Source: Rhodobacter sp. Har01 (GTDB taxonomy: Bacteria; Pseudomonadota; Alphaproteobacteria; Rhodobacterales; Rhodobacteraceae). Taken from it: DNA of 64,000 nucleotides. Of this stretch, positions 42,401 through 51,518 are shown piece after piece; within the stretch, counting starts at the first letter, position 1, and each line of letters opens with the position of its first letter. The DNA lies in contig NZ_JAJCTD010000007.1 in assembly GCF_020564565.1 (NCBI RefSeq), positions 1 through 64,000 on the forward strand, written 5' to 3'. Both the position numbers and the translations under genes were made by a program. Below the pieces are notes generated by a model. The model worked only from the letters and a program-made list of their open reading frames with translations. It searched no databases and was not told where the DNA came from.

Positions 42401-43678
42401 TCAGCCCGCGCGGGCGGCTGCGACCGAGGCTTCCAGGATGTCCATCGCCTCGGCGAAGTGCGCCTCGGGGATGGTGATCGGGGCCAGGAAGCGGACCACG
42501 TTGCCATAGACGCCGCAGGTCAGCAGGATCAGGCCGCGCTTCAGCGCCTCAAGCCGCACCCGGGTGGTGAAGCCGGCATCGGGTTCCTTGGTGCCCGGGT
42601 TGGCGAACTCCACCGCCACCATGAAGCCGGGGCCGCGGATGTCGATGATCTCGGGGGTGGTGGCGCGCAGCGATTCCAGCTTTTGTTTCAAGCGGCTGCC
42701 CAGTTCGTTGGCGCGTGCGCAGAGGTCTTCTTCCTCGATCACGTCCAGCACGGCATTGGCGGCGGCGATGCCCAGGGGGTTGCCGGCATAGGTGCCGCCC
42801 AGGCCGCCGGGATTGGCGGCGTCCATCAGCTCGGCCTTGCCGGTGACGGCGGCCAGCGGCAGGCCGCCGGCCAGGCCCTTGGCCATGGTCGTCAGGTCGG
42901 CGGCCACGCCATGGGCCTGCATCGCGAACAGATGGCCGGTGCGGGCAAAGCCGGTCTGCACCTCATCGGCGATCATCACGATGCCGTGCTTGTCGCACAG
43001 GGCGCGGATCGCCTTCACCAGATCGGTCGGCGCGGGGTAGAAGCCGCCCTCGCCCTGCACCGGTTCGAAGATGATCGCGGCGACGCGGGCGGGGTCGAGG
43101 TCGGACTTGAACAGCTTCTCGATGCCGGCCATCGCCTCTTTGGTGGAAATGCCGTGCACATCCTGCGGGAAGGGCACGTGATAGACGTCGGGCATCATCG
43201 CGCCGAAGCCCTTCTTGTAGGGGTCGACCTTGCCGGTCAGCGTCATGCCCATGAAGGTGCGGCCGTGGAAGGCGCCGCCGAAGGCGATGACGGCGCTGCG
43301 CCCGGTCGCCACGCGGGCGATCTTGATGGCGTTCTCGCAGGCCTCGGCGCCGGTGGTGACGAAGATGGTCTTCTTCTTCCACGGCCCGGGAACCTTGTCG
43401 TTCAGGCGTTCCGCCAGGCGGATGTAGTTCTCATAGGGCAGCACCTGGTGGCAGGTGTGGGTAAAGCGCGACATCTGCTCGGTCACCGCGGCCATGACCT
43501 TGGGGTGGCAATGCCCGGTGTTGACCACCGCGATGCCGGCCGCAAAGTCGATGTAGCGGTTGCCCTCGATATCCCAGACCTCGGCGTTCAGCGCGCGGTC
43601 GGCGTAGATCTGGGTGGTCATGCCCACCCCGCGCGAGATGGCATCGTCACGGCGCTTGGCGACGTCGGCGTTCTTCAT
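42401..43678 (-). CDS. gabT: 4-aminobutyrate aminotransferase
   Basis: The 425-residue class III aminotransferase transfers the amino group of GABA to 2-oxoglutarate. TTGAEACENAIKIARV binds the PLP phosphate, IIFEPVQGEGGF and IADEVQTGFARTG carry the conserved Glu and Asp, and Lys267 in TTMAKGLAGG forms the Schiff base. GTYAGNPLGIAAA and the C-terminal RFLAPITI complete the pattern. No gabD is next to it. Confidence 0.92.
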   Translation of the reverse strand: MKNADVAKRRDDAISRGVGMTTQIYADRALNAEVWDIEGNRYIDFAAGIAVVNTGHCHPKVMAAVTEQMSRFTHTCHQVLPYENYIRLAERLNDKVPGPWKKKTIFVTTGAEACENAIKIARVATGRSAVIAFGGAFHGRTFMGMTLTGKVDPYKKGFGAMMPDVYHVPFPQDVHGISTKEAMAGIEKLFKSDLDPARVAAIIFEPVQGEGGFYPAPTDLVKAIRALCDKHGIVMIADEVQTGFARTGHLFAMQAHGVAADLTTMAKGLAGGLPLAAVTGKAELMDAANPGGLGGTYAGNPLGIAAANAVLDVIEEEDLCARANELGSRLKQKLESLRATTPEIIDIRGPGFMVAVEFANPGTKEPDAGFTTRVRLEALKRGLILLTCGVYGNVVRFLAPITIPEAHFAEAMDILEASVAAARAG

Positions 43679-43874
43679 GGCGGTCTCCTCTGGCAGGGCG
43701 GGCGCCCCTTTGGCGCCATTTGATCAAAGAACGGGGCCCGCTTCAATCCGCTGGTAGGGCCAGATCGGGGCTTTCGGTCGGACCAGACCGACGCGCCGGA
43801 TTTTCCGGGATTCGTTCACACTCCGTTAACCACCGCTGCCCCAAGGTGCGACTCGCGAATGAGGCGAGGCTGGC

Positions 43875-45047
43875 ATGGCGGACGGTTTGCTTTCGAACCC
43901 CACACACCCCACCCCACCCCGTACGGAGGATGACCGTCTCGACTGGCTCCGCCTCATTCGCTCTCGCCGGGTCGGGCCGGCGACGTTTCACCGCCTGATT
44001 GCCGAACACGGCAGCGCCCGCGCGGCGCTGGAGGCGCTGCCCGAGGTGGCGCGCGCCGCTGGCGTGCAGGATTACCGGGTCTGCCCGGTCGAGGTCGTTC
44101 GCGCCGAACTGGCCGAAGCGCGGCTAAGCGGCGCGGTGCCGCTGTTTCATGGCGGGCCGGGCTATCCCGCGGCCTTGACCGAGCTGTCCGACGCGCCGCC
44201 GGTGCTGTGGGTGCAGGGCGACCCGGGGCTGCTGGCCCGCCCCATGGTCGCCGTCGTGGGCGCCCGCAACGCTTCGTCGCTGGGCGTGCGGATGGCGCGC
44301 AGGCTGGCCGAAGGGCTGGGGCAGGCGGGCTATGTGGTGGTGTCGGGCCTGGCCCGAGGCATCGATTCCGAGGCGCACATGGCGTCGCTGGCCACCGGCA
44401 CGATTGCCGTGCAGGCCGGCGGGGTGGACGTGATCTACCCCGAGGAGAACGCCGCCCTGGCCGAGGAGATCCGGCAAAAGGGCGCCCGCGTGTCGGAACA
44501 GGCGATGGGCATCGCGCCGCAGACCAGGCATTTCCCGCAAAGAAACCGCATCATCGCCGGGCTGGCCCGCGCCGTGGTGGTGGTCGAAGCCGCCGCCCGG
44601 TCGGGCAGCCTGATCACCGCCCGCATGGCGCTGGACCAGGGCCGCGACGTGATGGCGGTGCCCGGCCACCCGTTCGACGCCCGCGCTTCGGGCTGCAACA
44701 TGCTGATCCGCGACGGGGCCACGCTGGTCCGCGGCCCGGCCGATATTCTTGAGGCGCTGGGCCATGTCGGCGCCACCCGCCCCGAGGAGACGGGCTCGGA
44801 GATGAGCTCAGAGACAGGCGAGGTGCTGCCCGATCTGCCCGGCCCCAACGCCCCGCCGCGCCCCCTGGCTGCGACGGCAGAGTTGCACAGCCTGATCCTG
44901 GCGCGCCTTGGCCCCAGCCCCCTGGCCGAGGACCAATTGATCCGCGATCTCGCGCTGCCGCCGTCGCATCTGGCGTCCGAGTTGCTGGCACTGGAGCTGG
45001 AGGGCCGCATCCAGCGCCAGCCCGGCAGTCTGCTCAGCCGGCCCTGA
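43875..45047 (+). CDS. dprA: DNA-processing protein DprA
   Basis: The 390-residue protein loads RecA on incoming single-stranded DNA during transformation. The Rossmann-like core has PMVAVVGARNASSLG, VVSGLARGIDSEAH, GTIAVQAGGVDVIYP, SEQAMGIAPQTRHFPQRNRI and SGSLITARMAL. A N-terminal SAM-like region precedes it, and a winged helix (LILARLGPSPLAEDQLI) ends it. It lies just ahead of topA, a common order in alphaproteobacteria. Confidence 0.95.
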   Translation: MADGLLSNPTHPTPPRTEDDRLDWLRLIRSRRVGPATFHRLIAEHGSARAALEALPEVARAAGVQDYRVCPVEVVRAELAEARLSGAVPLFHGGPGYPAALTELSDAPPVLWVQGDPGLLARPMVAVVGARNASSLGVRMARRLAEGLGQAGYVVVSGLARGIDSEAHMASLATGTIAVQAGGVDVIYPEENAALAEEIRQKGARVSEQAMGIAPQTRHFPQRNRIIAGLARAVVVVEAAARSGSLITARMALDQGRDVMAVPGHPFDARASGCNMLIRDGATLVRGPADILEALGHVGATRPEETGSEMSSETGEVLPDLPGPNAPPRPLAATAELHSLILARLGPSPLAEDQLIRDLALPPSHLASELLALELEGRIQRQPGSLLSRP

Positions 45048-45136
45048 TCGGGGTCAGGTCTCCCCCCGGTTGACATTTCGCCGGCTTGGCCCGCATCTTG
45101 CCGCGCCATCGGTCCGGGTCATCGCAAAGGGGCTTC

Positions 45137-47845
45137 ATGCCAGTCGTCGTCGTCGAATCTCCGGCCAAGGCCAAGACGATCAACAAGTATCTCGGGCCCG
45201 ATTTCGTGGTGCTGGCGTCTTACGGCCACGTCCGCGACCTGCCGGCCAAGGACGGCTCGGTCGCCCCCGACGACGATTTCGCGATGACCTGGGAGGTCGC
45301 GCCCGAAAGCCGCAAGCACGTGAAGGCCATCGCCGAGGCCTTGAAGACCGACGACACGCTGATCCTGGCCACCGACCCCGACCGCGAGGGCGAGGCGATC
45401 AGCTGGCACCTGAAGGAGGCGCTGAAAAGCAGTCTCAAGAAGGGCAAGACGGTCGCCCGGGTGACTTTCAACGCCATCACCAAGGATGCGGTGACCAAGG
45501 CGATGAAGGAGCCGCGCGATGTCGACGAGGCACTGGTCGACGCCTACCTTGCCCGGCGCGCGCTGGATTATCTGGTGGGCTTCACGCTGTCGCCGGTGCT
45601 GTGGCGCAAGCTGCCGGGCGCCCGGTCGGCGGGCCGGGTGCAATCGGTCTGCCTGCGCCTGATCGTCGAGCGTGAAATCGAGATCGAAGCCTTCAAGGCC
45701 CAGGAATACTGGACCGTAAGGGCGGTGTTCCGCACCCCGCGCGGGCAGGAATTCGACGCCGGGTTGGTCACCCTTGGCGGCAAGAAATTGCAGAAATTCG
45801 ACATTCCGACCGTCGCGGCGGCGGAACTGGCGGTGCAGGCTGTCACTTCGCGAACCTTCACCGTTGCGGGCGTGGAATCCAAGCCCGCCACCCGCAACCC
45901 CTGGCCGCCGTTCATGACCTCGACCCTGCAACAGGAGGCCAGCCGCAAATACGGCATGGGCGCCAAGCAGTGCATGAACGCCGCGCAGCGCCTGTATGAG
46001 GCCGGCCACATCACCTATATGCGGACCGACGGCATCGACATGGCGCCCGAGGCGGTGATGGCCACGCGGGCCGAAATCGAGCGCCGCTTCGGCAGGTCCT
46101 ATGTCCCCGACAGTCCGCGGATGTACAAGAACAAGGCCAAGAACGCGCAGGAAGCGCATGAATGCATCCGGCCGACCGACATGGCCGTCGGCCCCGAAAA
46201 GCTGCGCGTCGAGGAAGACCAGCGGCGGCTGTATGACCTGATCTGGAAGCGCACCATCGCCAGCCAGATGGCCGCCGCCCGGCTGGAGCGGACGGTGGTC
46301 GATGTGACCAGCCCCGACGGCCAGGTCGGCCTGCGGGCGAACGGCCAGGTGGTGCTGTTCGACGGCTACCTCAAGGTCTACGACCAGGGCCGCGACGACG
46401 AGGATGAGGACGAGGGCCGCCTGCCGCAGATCATGCAGGGCGAGAAGGTCGATCCCGCCCGGGGCGCGCTGGAGCCGGTCTTTGCCAAGGCCGCGGCGGT
46501 GCCGTCCGATGACGTGGTGGAACCGCTGACGCGCGAATTCCGCAAGACCTCGGCCGCGGTGCTGGGGCCGGACGGGGCGGTGCTGGCCAGCCAAAGCCAC
46601 ACCCAGCCGCCGCCGCGCTATACCGAGGCGACGCTGGTCAAGCGGATGGAAGAGCTGGGGATCGGCCGGCCGTCGACCTATGCCTCGATCCTGACCACGA
46701 TCGTTGACCGCGAATATGTGCGGAAAGACAAGAACCGGCTGATCCCGGAAGACAAGGGCCGGCTGGTCACGGCCTTTCTGGCCAACTTCTTTCACCGCTA
46801 TGTGGAATATGATTTCACTGCCGATCTTGAGACGGAACTTGACGACGTCTCGGCCGGGGCGCGCGACTACAAGGATGTGCTGGCCCGGTTCTGGCGCGAC
46901 TTTTCGGCCGCGGTGGCGGAAACCGCCGATCTGCGCATCAGCGAAGTGCTGGACAAGATTGATGATTTCCTGGCGCCCCACCTGTACCCCGCGCGCGCCG
47001 ATGGCGCCGACCCGCGCGCCTGCCCGACCTGCGGGACGGGGCGGCTGCACCTGAAGACGGCGCGCTCGGGCGGGGCCTTCATCGGCTGCGGCAATTACCC
47101 GGAATGCCGCTACACCCGCCCGCTGGCGGGGGATGCCGAAAGCGTGGCCTCGGATGGGCGCATCCTGGGGCAGGATGAGAACGGCAACGAGATCAGCCTG
47201 CGGGCTGGCCGCTTCGGGCCATACGTCCAGCGCGGCGAGGCGACCGAGGCGCAGCCCAAGCCCGACCGCAGCAGCCTGCCCAAGGGCTGGACGCCCGACG
47301 GCCTGACGCTGGAGCGCGCGCTGGCGCTGTTGTCGCTGCCGCGCCTGATCGGCCCGCACCCCGAGGACCGCCAGCCGGTCGAGGCCGGGATCGGCCGCTT
47401 CGGGCCTTACGTCAAGCACGGCCCGACCTATGCCAACATCCCGGATGTCGAGGAAGTCTTCACCCTGGGCATGAACCGCGCCATGGAAGTGCTGGCCCAG
47501 AAGGCCGCCCGCGGCGGGCGCGGCGGCAGCACGCCCGCCGGCCCGCTCAAGGTGCTGGGCGCGCACCCGGACGGCGGCGAGGTGCAGGTGATGCCGGGCC
47601 GCTATGGGCCTTACGTCAAATGGACCAAGGTCAACGCGACCCTGCCCAAGGGCGCCGACCCCGAGACGGTGACGCTGGACGAAGCGCTGGCGCTGATCGC
47701 CGAGAAGGCCGGCAAATCGGGCAAGCCCGCCCGAAAGGCTGCGCCGAAGGCCGCGCCCAAGGCCGCAAAGGCCCCCAAGGCAGCCGCGAAGAAGCCGGCT
47801 GCGAAAAAGGCCGCGCCGAAGAAGGTGGCGAAGAAACCCGCCTGA
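45137..47845 (+). CDS. topA: DNA topoisomerase I
   Basis: The 902-residue type IA topoisomerase relaxes negative supercoils. The N-terminal Toprim domain starts VVVESPAKAKTINKYLG and has the acidic DPDREGEAI. The active-site Tyr294 is in ITYMRTDG, and IGRPSTYASILT is also diagnostic. At about residues 630-655 one zinc-finger repeat (CPTCGTGRLHL, GCGNYPEC) is followed by several GRFGPYV-type repeats and a Lys/Ala-rich tail (KKAAPKKVAKKPA). AAAGG precedes ATG 45137. Confidence 0.97.
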   Translation: MPVVVVESPAKAKTINKYLGPDFVVLASYGHVRDLPAKDGSVAPDDDFAMTWEVAPESRKHVKAIAEALKTDDTLILATDPDREGEAISWHLKEALKSSLKKGKTVARVTFNAITKDAVTKAMKEPRDVDEALVDAYLARRALDYLVGFTLSPVLWRKLPGARSAGRVQSVCLRLIVEREIEIEAFKAQEYWTVRAVFRTPRGQEFDAGLVTLGGKKLQKFDIPTVAAAELAVQAVTSRTFTVAGVESKPATRNPWPPFMTSTLQQEASRKYGMGAKQCMNAAQRLYEAGHITYMRTDGIDMAPEAVMATRAEIERRFGRSYVPDSPRMYKNKAKNAQEAHECIRPTDMAVGPEKLRVEEDQRRLYDLIWKRTIASQMAAARLERTVVDVTSPDGQVGLRANGQVVLFDGYLKVYDQGRDDEDEDEGRLPQIMQGEKVDPARGALEPVFAKAAAVPSDDVVEPLTREFRKTSAAVLGPDGAVLASQSHTQPPPRYTEATLVKRMEELGIGRPSTYASILTTIVDREYVRKDKNRLIPEDKGRLVTAFLANFFHRYVEYDFTADLETELDDVSAGARDYKDVLARFWRDFSAAVAETADLRISEVLDKIDDFLAPHLYPARADGADPRACPTCGTGRLHLKTARSGGAFIGCGNYPECRYTRPLAGDAESVASDGRILGQDENGNEISLRAGRFGPYVQRGEATEAQPKPDRSSLPKGWTPDGLTLERALALLSLPRLIGPHPEDRQPVEAGIGRFGPYVKHGPTYANIPDVEEVFTLGMNRAMEVLAQKAARGGRGGSTPAGPLKVLGAHPDGGEVQVMPGRYGPYVKWTKVNATLPKGADPETVTLDEALALIAEKAGKSGKPARKAAPKAAPKAAKAPKAAAKKPAAKKAAPKKVAKKPA

Positions 47846-47878
47846 TCCTTCGCCTGTGAGGAACGTCCCGCGGGGCCG

Positions 47879-48907
47879 TCAGCCGCGCGGGTTCAAGAGG
47901 CGGCCCAGAACATCCGCCGCCCGGATGGTGCCGATCCGCTGCCCGCCGTCGACCACCGACAGGGCCGGCTCGCCACGGCGCAGTGCCTCCATCACCTGCT
48001 TGACCGGGGTTTCGGCGGCGACCGGCTTGCCCTCGGGGCCTTGCGGCGCCGACATCACGTCGCGCGCGGTCAGCACGCCCAGCGGGTTCATGTGAGCCAC
48101 GAAATCGGCCACATAGTCGCTGACCGGGTTGGCGATGATCTCGCGCGCGGTGCCGCACTGCACGATGCGGCCGCCTTCCAGCAGCGCAATGCGGTTGCCG
48201 ATCTTGAAGGCCTCGTCCAGATCGTGGCTGACGAAGATGATGGTGCGCTTGAGCTTGGCCTGCAGGTCAAGCAGTTCATCTTGCAGCTTGGCCCGGATCA
48301 GCGGGTCCAGCGCCGAAAAGGGCTCGTCCATCAGAAGCGTCGGCGCATCAGTGGCGAAGGCGCGGGCCAGGCCGACCCGCTGCTGCATGCCGCCCGACAG
48401 TTCCCCGACCTTGCGGTCGGCCCATTGGGTGAGGTTGACCAGTGCCAGCTGCGCATCGACGCGCGGGCGGCGTTCGGCAGGCGGGATGCCGGCCAGTTCC
48501 AGCCCCAGGCCGACGTTTTCCCGCACTGTCCGCCAGGGCAGCAGGCCGAACTGCTGGAACACCATCGCCACCCGGGTCGAGCGCAGGCGGCGCACCTCGG
48601 CCGGGTTGGCCTTGGTGATGGACACCAGCCGTTCGCCGTCGCAAATCCGCACATCGCCCCGGACGACAGGGTTCAAGGCGTTGACCCCGCGCAGCAGGGT
48701 GGATTTCCCCGAGCCGGAAAGCCCCATCAGAACAAGGATTTCGCCCTCGGCCACGGACAGGCTGCAATTGTGTACGCCAAGGATCTGGCCGGTCTTGGCC
48801 TGAATCTCGGACCGGCTCATCCCCTGGTCCATCAGCGGCAGCGCAAGGCCGGGTGCGTCGCCGAAGACGATCGAGACGTTGTCGAATTCGACGGCAGGCA
48901 GCGTCAT
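47879..48907 (-). CDS. choV: Choline ABC transporter ATPase
   Basis: The 342-residue ProV-type ATPase has Walker A MGLSGSGKSTLLR near residue 61, FQQFGLLPWRTVREN, signature VGELSGGMQQRVGLARA and Walker B LLMDEPFSALDPL. Its last 80 residues form a CBS-like module (VKQVMEALRRGEPALSVVD), as in glycine betaine transporters. The start ATG 48907 overlaps the choW stop. It powers choline import with ChoW and ChoX. Confidence 0.92.
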   Translation of the reverse strand: MTLPAVEFDNVSIVFGDAPGLALPLMDQGMSRSEIQAKTGQILGVHNCSLSVAEGEILVLMGLSGSGKSTLLRGVNALNPVVRGDVRICDGERLVSITKANPAEVRRLRSTRVAMVFQQFGLLPWRTVRENVGLGLELAGIPPAERRPRVDAQLALVNLTQWADRKVGELSGGMQQRVGLARAFATDAPTLLMDEPFSALDPLIRAKLQDELLDLQAKLKRTIIFVSHDLDEAFKIGNRIALLEGGRIVQCGTAREIIANPVSDYVADFVAHMNPLGVLTARDVMSAPQGPEGKPVAAETPVKQVMEALRRGEPALSVVDGGQRIGTIRAADVLGRLLNPRG

Positions 48908-49734
48908 TTCGTGACCCTCAGCATCCGGTCCAGCAGGATCGCCAGCGCCACGATCACCGTGCCCGCCTCGAAGCCCTGGTCGGGCCGCACGCGGTTCAGC
49001 GCCTCGACCACCGGCACGCCAAGGCCGGCCGCGCCGACCCAGGCCGAGATCACCACCATCGACAAGGACAGCATGATGGTCTGGTTGAGGCCCGCCATGA
49101 TCTGCGGAAAGGCATAAGGCAGCTCGACCTTCCACAGCACCTGGCGCGGCGTGGCGCCAAAGGCGGTGGCGGCTTCCAGAAGGGCGGTGGGGGTGGTGGA
49201 CACGCCCAGATGGGTGAGGCGGATCGAGGTCGGCACCACGAAGATGATCGAGGCGAAAAGCGCCGGCACCACGCCGATGCCGAAGAGGATGACGAAGGGA
49301 ATGAGGTAGACCGGCGCGGGCAGGGTCTGCATCAGGTCAAGCACCGGCTGCATCGCCTGGTAAAGCCGGGGCCGGTGGGCGGCGGCCACGCCGATGGGCA
49401 CCCCCAGCACCATGCAGATGATGCAGACAAAGGCCACCAGGCCCAGGGTTTCGGTGGTCTTGTCCCAGTAGCCCTGGTTGATGATGAACAGGAACCCGAG
49501 CGCAACGATCACCACTGGCTGCCAGCGCCGTTGGATCACCCAAGTCAGCGCCATGAAGGCCGCCACGACGACCAGCGCGGGGGGCCATTGCAGCAGCGAG
49601 ATCAGCGCCTCGATGGCGTTTTCGGTGGCGTCGCCAAAGGCCTTGAAGGTGGGCTTGAAGTTCAGCTTCAGCCAGTCGAAGACGATCTTCGCCGTCACGC
49701 CGACCGGAATCTGCCATGCGGTCAGAAACTCCAT
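48904..49734 (-). CDS. choW: Choline ABC transporter permease
   Basis: The 276-residue inner-membrane protein has about six helices and the permease EAA loop (ALLEAATAFGATPRQVLWKV) that meets the ATPase. The N-terminal region and MQTLPAPVYLIPFVILFG match ProW-type permeases. Stop and choV start share ATGA. Confidence 0.92.
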   Translation of the reverse strand: MEFLTAWQIPVGVTAKIVFDWLKLNFKPTFKAFGDATENAIEALISLLQWPPALVVVAAFMALTWVIQRRWQPVVIVALGFLFIINQGYWDKTTETLGLVAFVCIICMVLGVPIGVAAAHRPRLYQAMQPVLDLMQTLPAPVYLIPFVILFGIGVVPALFASIIFVVPTSIRLTHLGVSTTPTALLEAATAFGATPRQVLWKVELPYAFPQIMAGLNQTIMLSLSMVVISAWVGAAGLGVPVVEALNRVRPDQGFEAGTVIVALAILLDRMLRVTK

Positions 49735-49770
49735 CCGTTCCCCCCGAAACGCGTCCCCTCGCCGGATAGG

Positions 49771-49801
49771 AAAAGGCCCCGAAGACTTGCGCCTCGGGGC
49801 C
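49771..49801 (-). terminator. Intercistronic hairpin between choX and choW
   Basis: GGCCCCGA (49775-49782) and TCGGGGCC (49794-49801) form a perfect 8-base stem; on the minus strand it is followed by TTTTCC. It lies between the choX stop and the choW start and would stop part of the transcripts, or protect the choX mRNA, giving more binding protein than permease. Confidence 0.75.
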
Positions 49802-49815
49802 GGTTCGTCAACCGA

Positions 49816-50745
49816 TCACTGCAGCGCGGCAGTGACGGCGGCCTTGGCATCGCCGCCGTCCTTGGTGGTGACGCCGTCCAGCCAGGCTTCCCAGGCGGCG
49901 GGGTTCGCCGCCAGCCAGGCCTTGGCGGCATCGCGCGGATCTGTGCCGTCGTTCAGGATGGCGCCCATGATCTCGTTTTCCATGGCCAGCGAGAAGCCAA
50001 GGTTCTGCAGGAACTTGCCGGTGTTGGGGCATTCCGCGACATAGCCGGCGCGGGTGTTGGTCGCCACGATGGCGCCGCCCAGGTTCGGGCCGAAGTAGTC
50101 ATCGCCGCCGGTGAGGTAGGTCATCTTGAAGTTGGCGTTCATCGGGTGGGGTTCCCAGCCGAGGAAGACGATCGGCTTGGCCTCGGCGTCCTTGTTGGCC
50201 ACCTCGGCCAGCATCCCCTGTTCGCTGCTTTCGACGATCTCGAAGCCGTCAAGGCCGAAGGGGCCGGAGGCGATCATGTCGGTGATCAGGCGGTTGCCGT
50301 CATTGCCCGGCTCGATGCCGTAGATCTTGCCTTCCAGCGCGTCCTTCTGGGTCGCGATGTCCTTGAAATCCTTGATGCCAAGCGCGGCGCCGGCTTCGTT
50401 GACGGCCAGGGTGTACTTGGCGCCTTCCAGGTTGGTGCGCACGGTGTCGACGGTCTTGGCGTCGCGATAGGGGGCGATGTCGGCTTCCATCGTGGGCATC
50501 CAGTTGCCGAGGAACACGTCGATGTCGCCTTCGGCGAGGCCGGTATAGGTGACCGGCACGGCAAGAACCTTGGTCTCGGTCTCATACCCCAGCGCTTCCA
50601 GAACCAGCGTGGTGGCGGCGGTGGTGGCGGTGATGTCGGTCCAGCCGACATCCGAGAAGATGATCTTGTCGCAGCCTTCGGCGAAGGCGCTGCCGGCCAG
50701 CGCGAAGGTGACGGCGGTGGTGAGAAGGGTCGAACGGACGGACAT
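49816..50745 (-). CDS. choX: Choline-binding periplasmic protein
   Basis: The 309-residue precursor starts at 50745 (MSVRSTLLTTAVTFALAG, cut after AFA) with GGGGAG ahead. The OpuAC-type domain has ADIDVFLGNWMP-like text (AEGDIDVFLGNWMPTMEADI), FLGWEPHPMN and NDGTDPRDAAKAWLAAN. Trp and Tyr residues of the choline aromatic box occur at these places. It is the first gene of choX-choW-choV and divergent from betI. Confidence 0.93.
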   Translation of the reverse strand: MSVRSTLLTTAVTFALAGSAFAEGCDKIIFSDVGWTDITATTAATTLVLEALGYETETKVLAVPVTYTGLAEGDIDVFLGNWMPTMEADIAPYRDAKTVDTVRTNLEGAKYTLAVNEAGAALGIKDFKDIATQKDALEGKIYGIEPGNDGNRLITDMIASGPFGLDGFEIVESSEQGMLAEVANKDAEAKPIVFLGWEPHPMNANFKMTYLTGGDDYFGPNLGGAIVATNTRAGYVAECPNTGKFLQNLGFSLAMENEIMGAILNDGTDPRDAAKAWLAANPAAWEAWLDGVTTKDGGDAKAAVTAALQ

Positions 50746-50765
50746 GGAAGCTCCCCGGGTTTTTG

Positions 50766-50785
50766 TTGATTGACGAGTCAATAAA
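50766..50785. promoter_or_regulatory. Candidate BetI operator
   Basis: TTGATTGAC-GA-GTCAATAAA is an inverted repeat with 8 of 9 positions matching, in the middle of the 85-base choX-betI gap. It resembles the operator of BetI in Escherichia coli (TTGATTG and TTCAAT halves). Binding here could repress both choX and betI until choline is present. Confidence 0.65.
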
Positions 50786-50830
50786 CTTCGTGCTTCGTCC
50801 GCCTGACAAGAGAAAAGTTGAGCGAACGAT

Positions 50831-51412
50831 ATGCCGAAGCTTGGAATGGAGCCTATCCGCAAGGCGGCGCTGGTAAAAGCCACGATTGTCGAGATCGGGC
50901 GCACCGGGTCGCTGGACGTGACGGTCAGCCAGATCGCCAAGCGGGCAGGCATGTCGCCGGCGCTGGCGCATCACTACTTCGGGTCCAAGGAAGACATGTT
51001 CCTGGCGGCGATGCGCCACATCCTGACCTTGTATGGCGCCGAGGTGCGGGGGGCGCTGGCGGCGGCCGACAGCGGCCCCGAGGGGCGGGTGCGGGCGATT
51101 CTGCGGGCGTCGTTCTCGGCCGGGAACTTTCGGCGCGAGGCGGTAGGGGCCTGGCTGAACTTCTGGGTGCTGGCGCAGACGGTGCCGCAGGCGCGGCGGC
51201 TGCTGGCAGTGTATCAGGGGCGGCTGCGGTCGAACCTGGTGAGTGCCTTGCGGCCGCTGGCCGGTGACCGGGCGGCGGGCATTGCCGAGGGCCTGGGGGC
51301 GCTGATCGACGGGCTGTATCTGCGCGAGGTGCTGAAGTCCGGCGCGCCGGACGGGGCGGCGGCGGTGGCGACGGCGCTGGCGTTCCTTGAGGCAGAGTTG
51401 CGGCGGGACTAG
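50831..51412 (+). CDS. betI: Choline-responsive TetR-family repressor BetI
   Basis: The 193-residue protein starts [18 protein letters not shown], nearly the E. coli BetI start, and has a TetR helix-turn-helix ([20 protein letters not shown]). The C-terminal domain ([16 protein letters not shown]) is the BetI ligand part. It lies ahead of betA and divergent from choX. Confidence 0.92.
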   Translation: MPKLGMEPIRKAALVKATIVEIGRTGSLDVTVSQIAKRAGMSPALAHHYFGSKEDMFLAAMRHILTLYGAEVRGALAAADSGPEGRVRAILRASFSAGNFRREAVGAWLNFWVLAQTVPQARRLLAVYQGRLRSNLVSALRPLAGDRAAGIAEGLGALIDGLYLREVLKSGAPDGAAAVATALAFLEAELRRD

Positions 51413-51518
51413 CGGCCGCAAGGGAATCAAGGGAGGGACCGCGCCCCAAAACGCTGTTCGCGCTCTGGGGCACTGCGTGGCGACAGGTGGACATCGGGAC
51501 AGGACGAGACGGCAGACG

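Noticed and set aside
45119..47566. Open frame of over 800 codons on the strand opposite topA
   Set aside because: It is the mirror of a certain topA gene in GC-rich DNA. Its composition is His/Arg/Gln/Gly rich without any family pattern.
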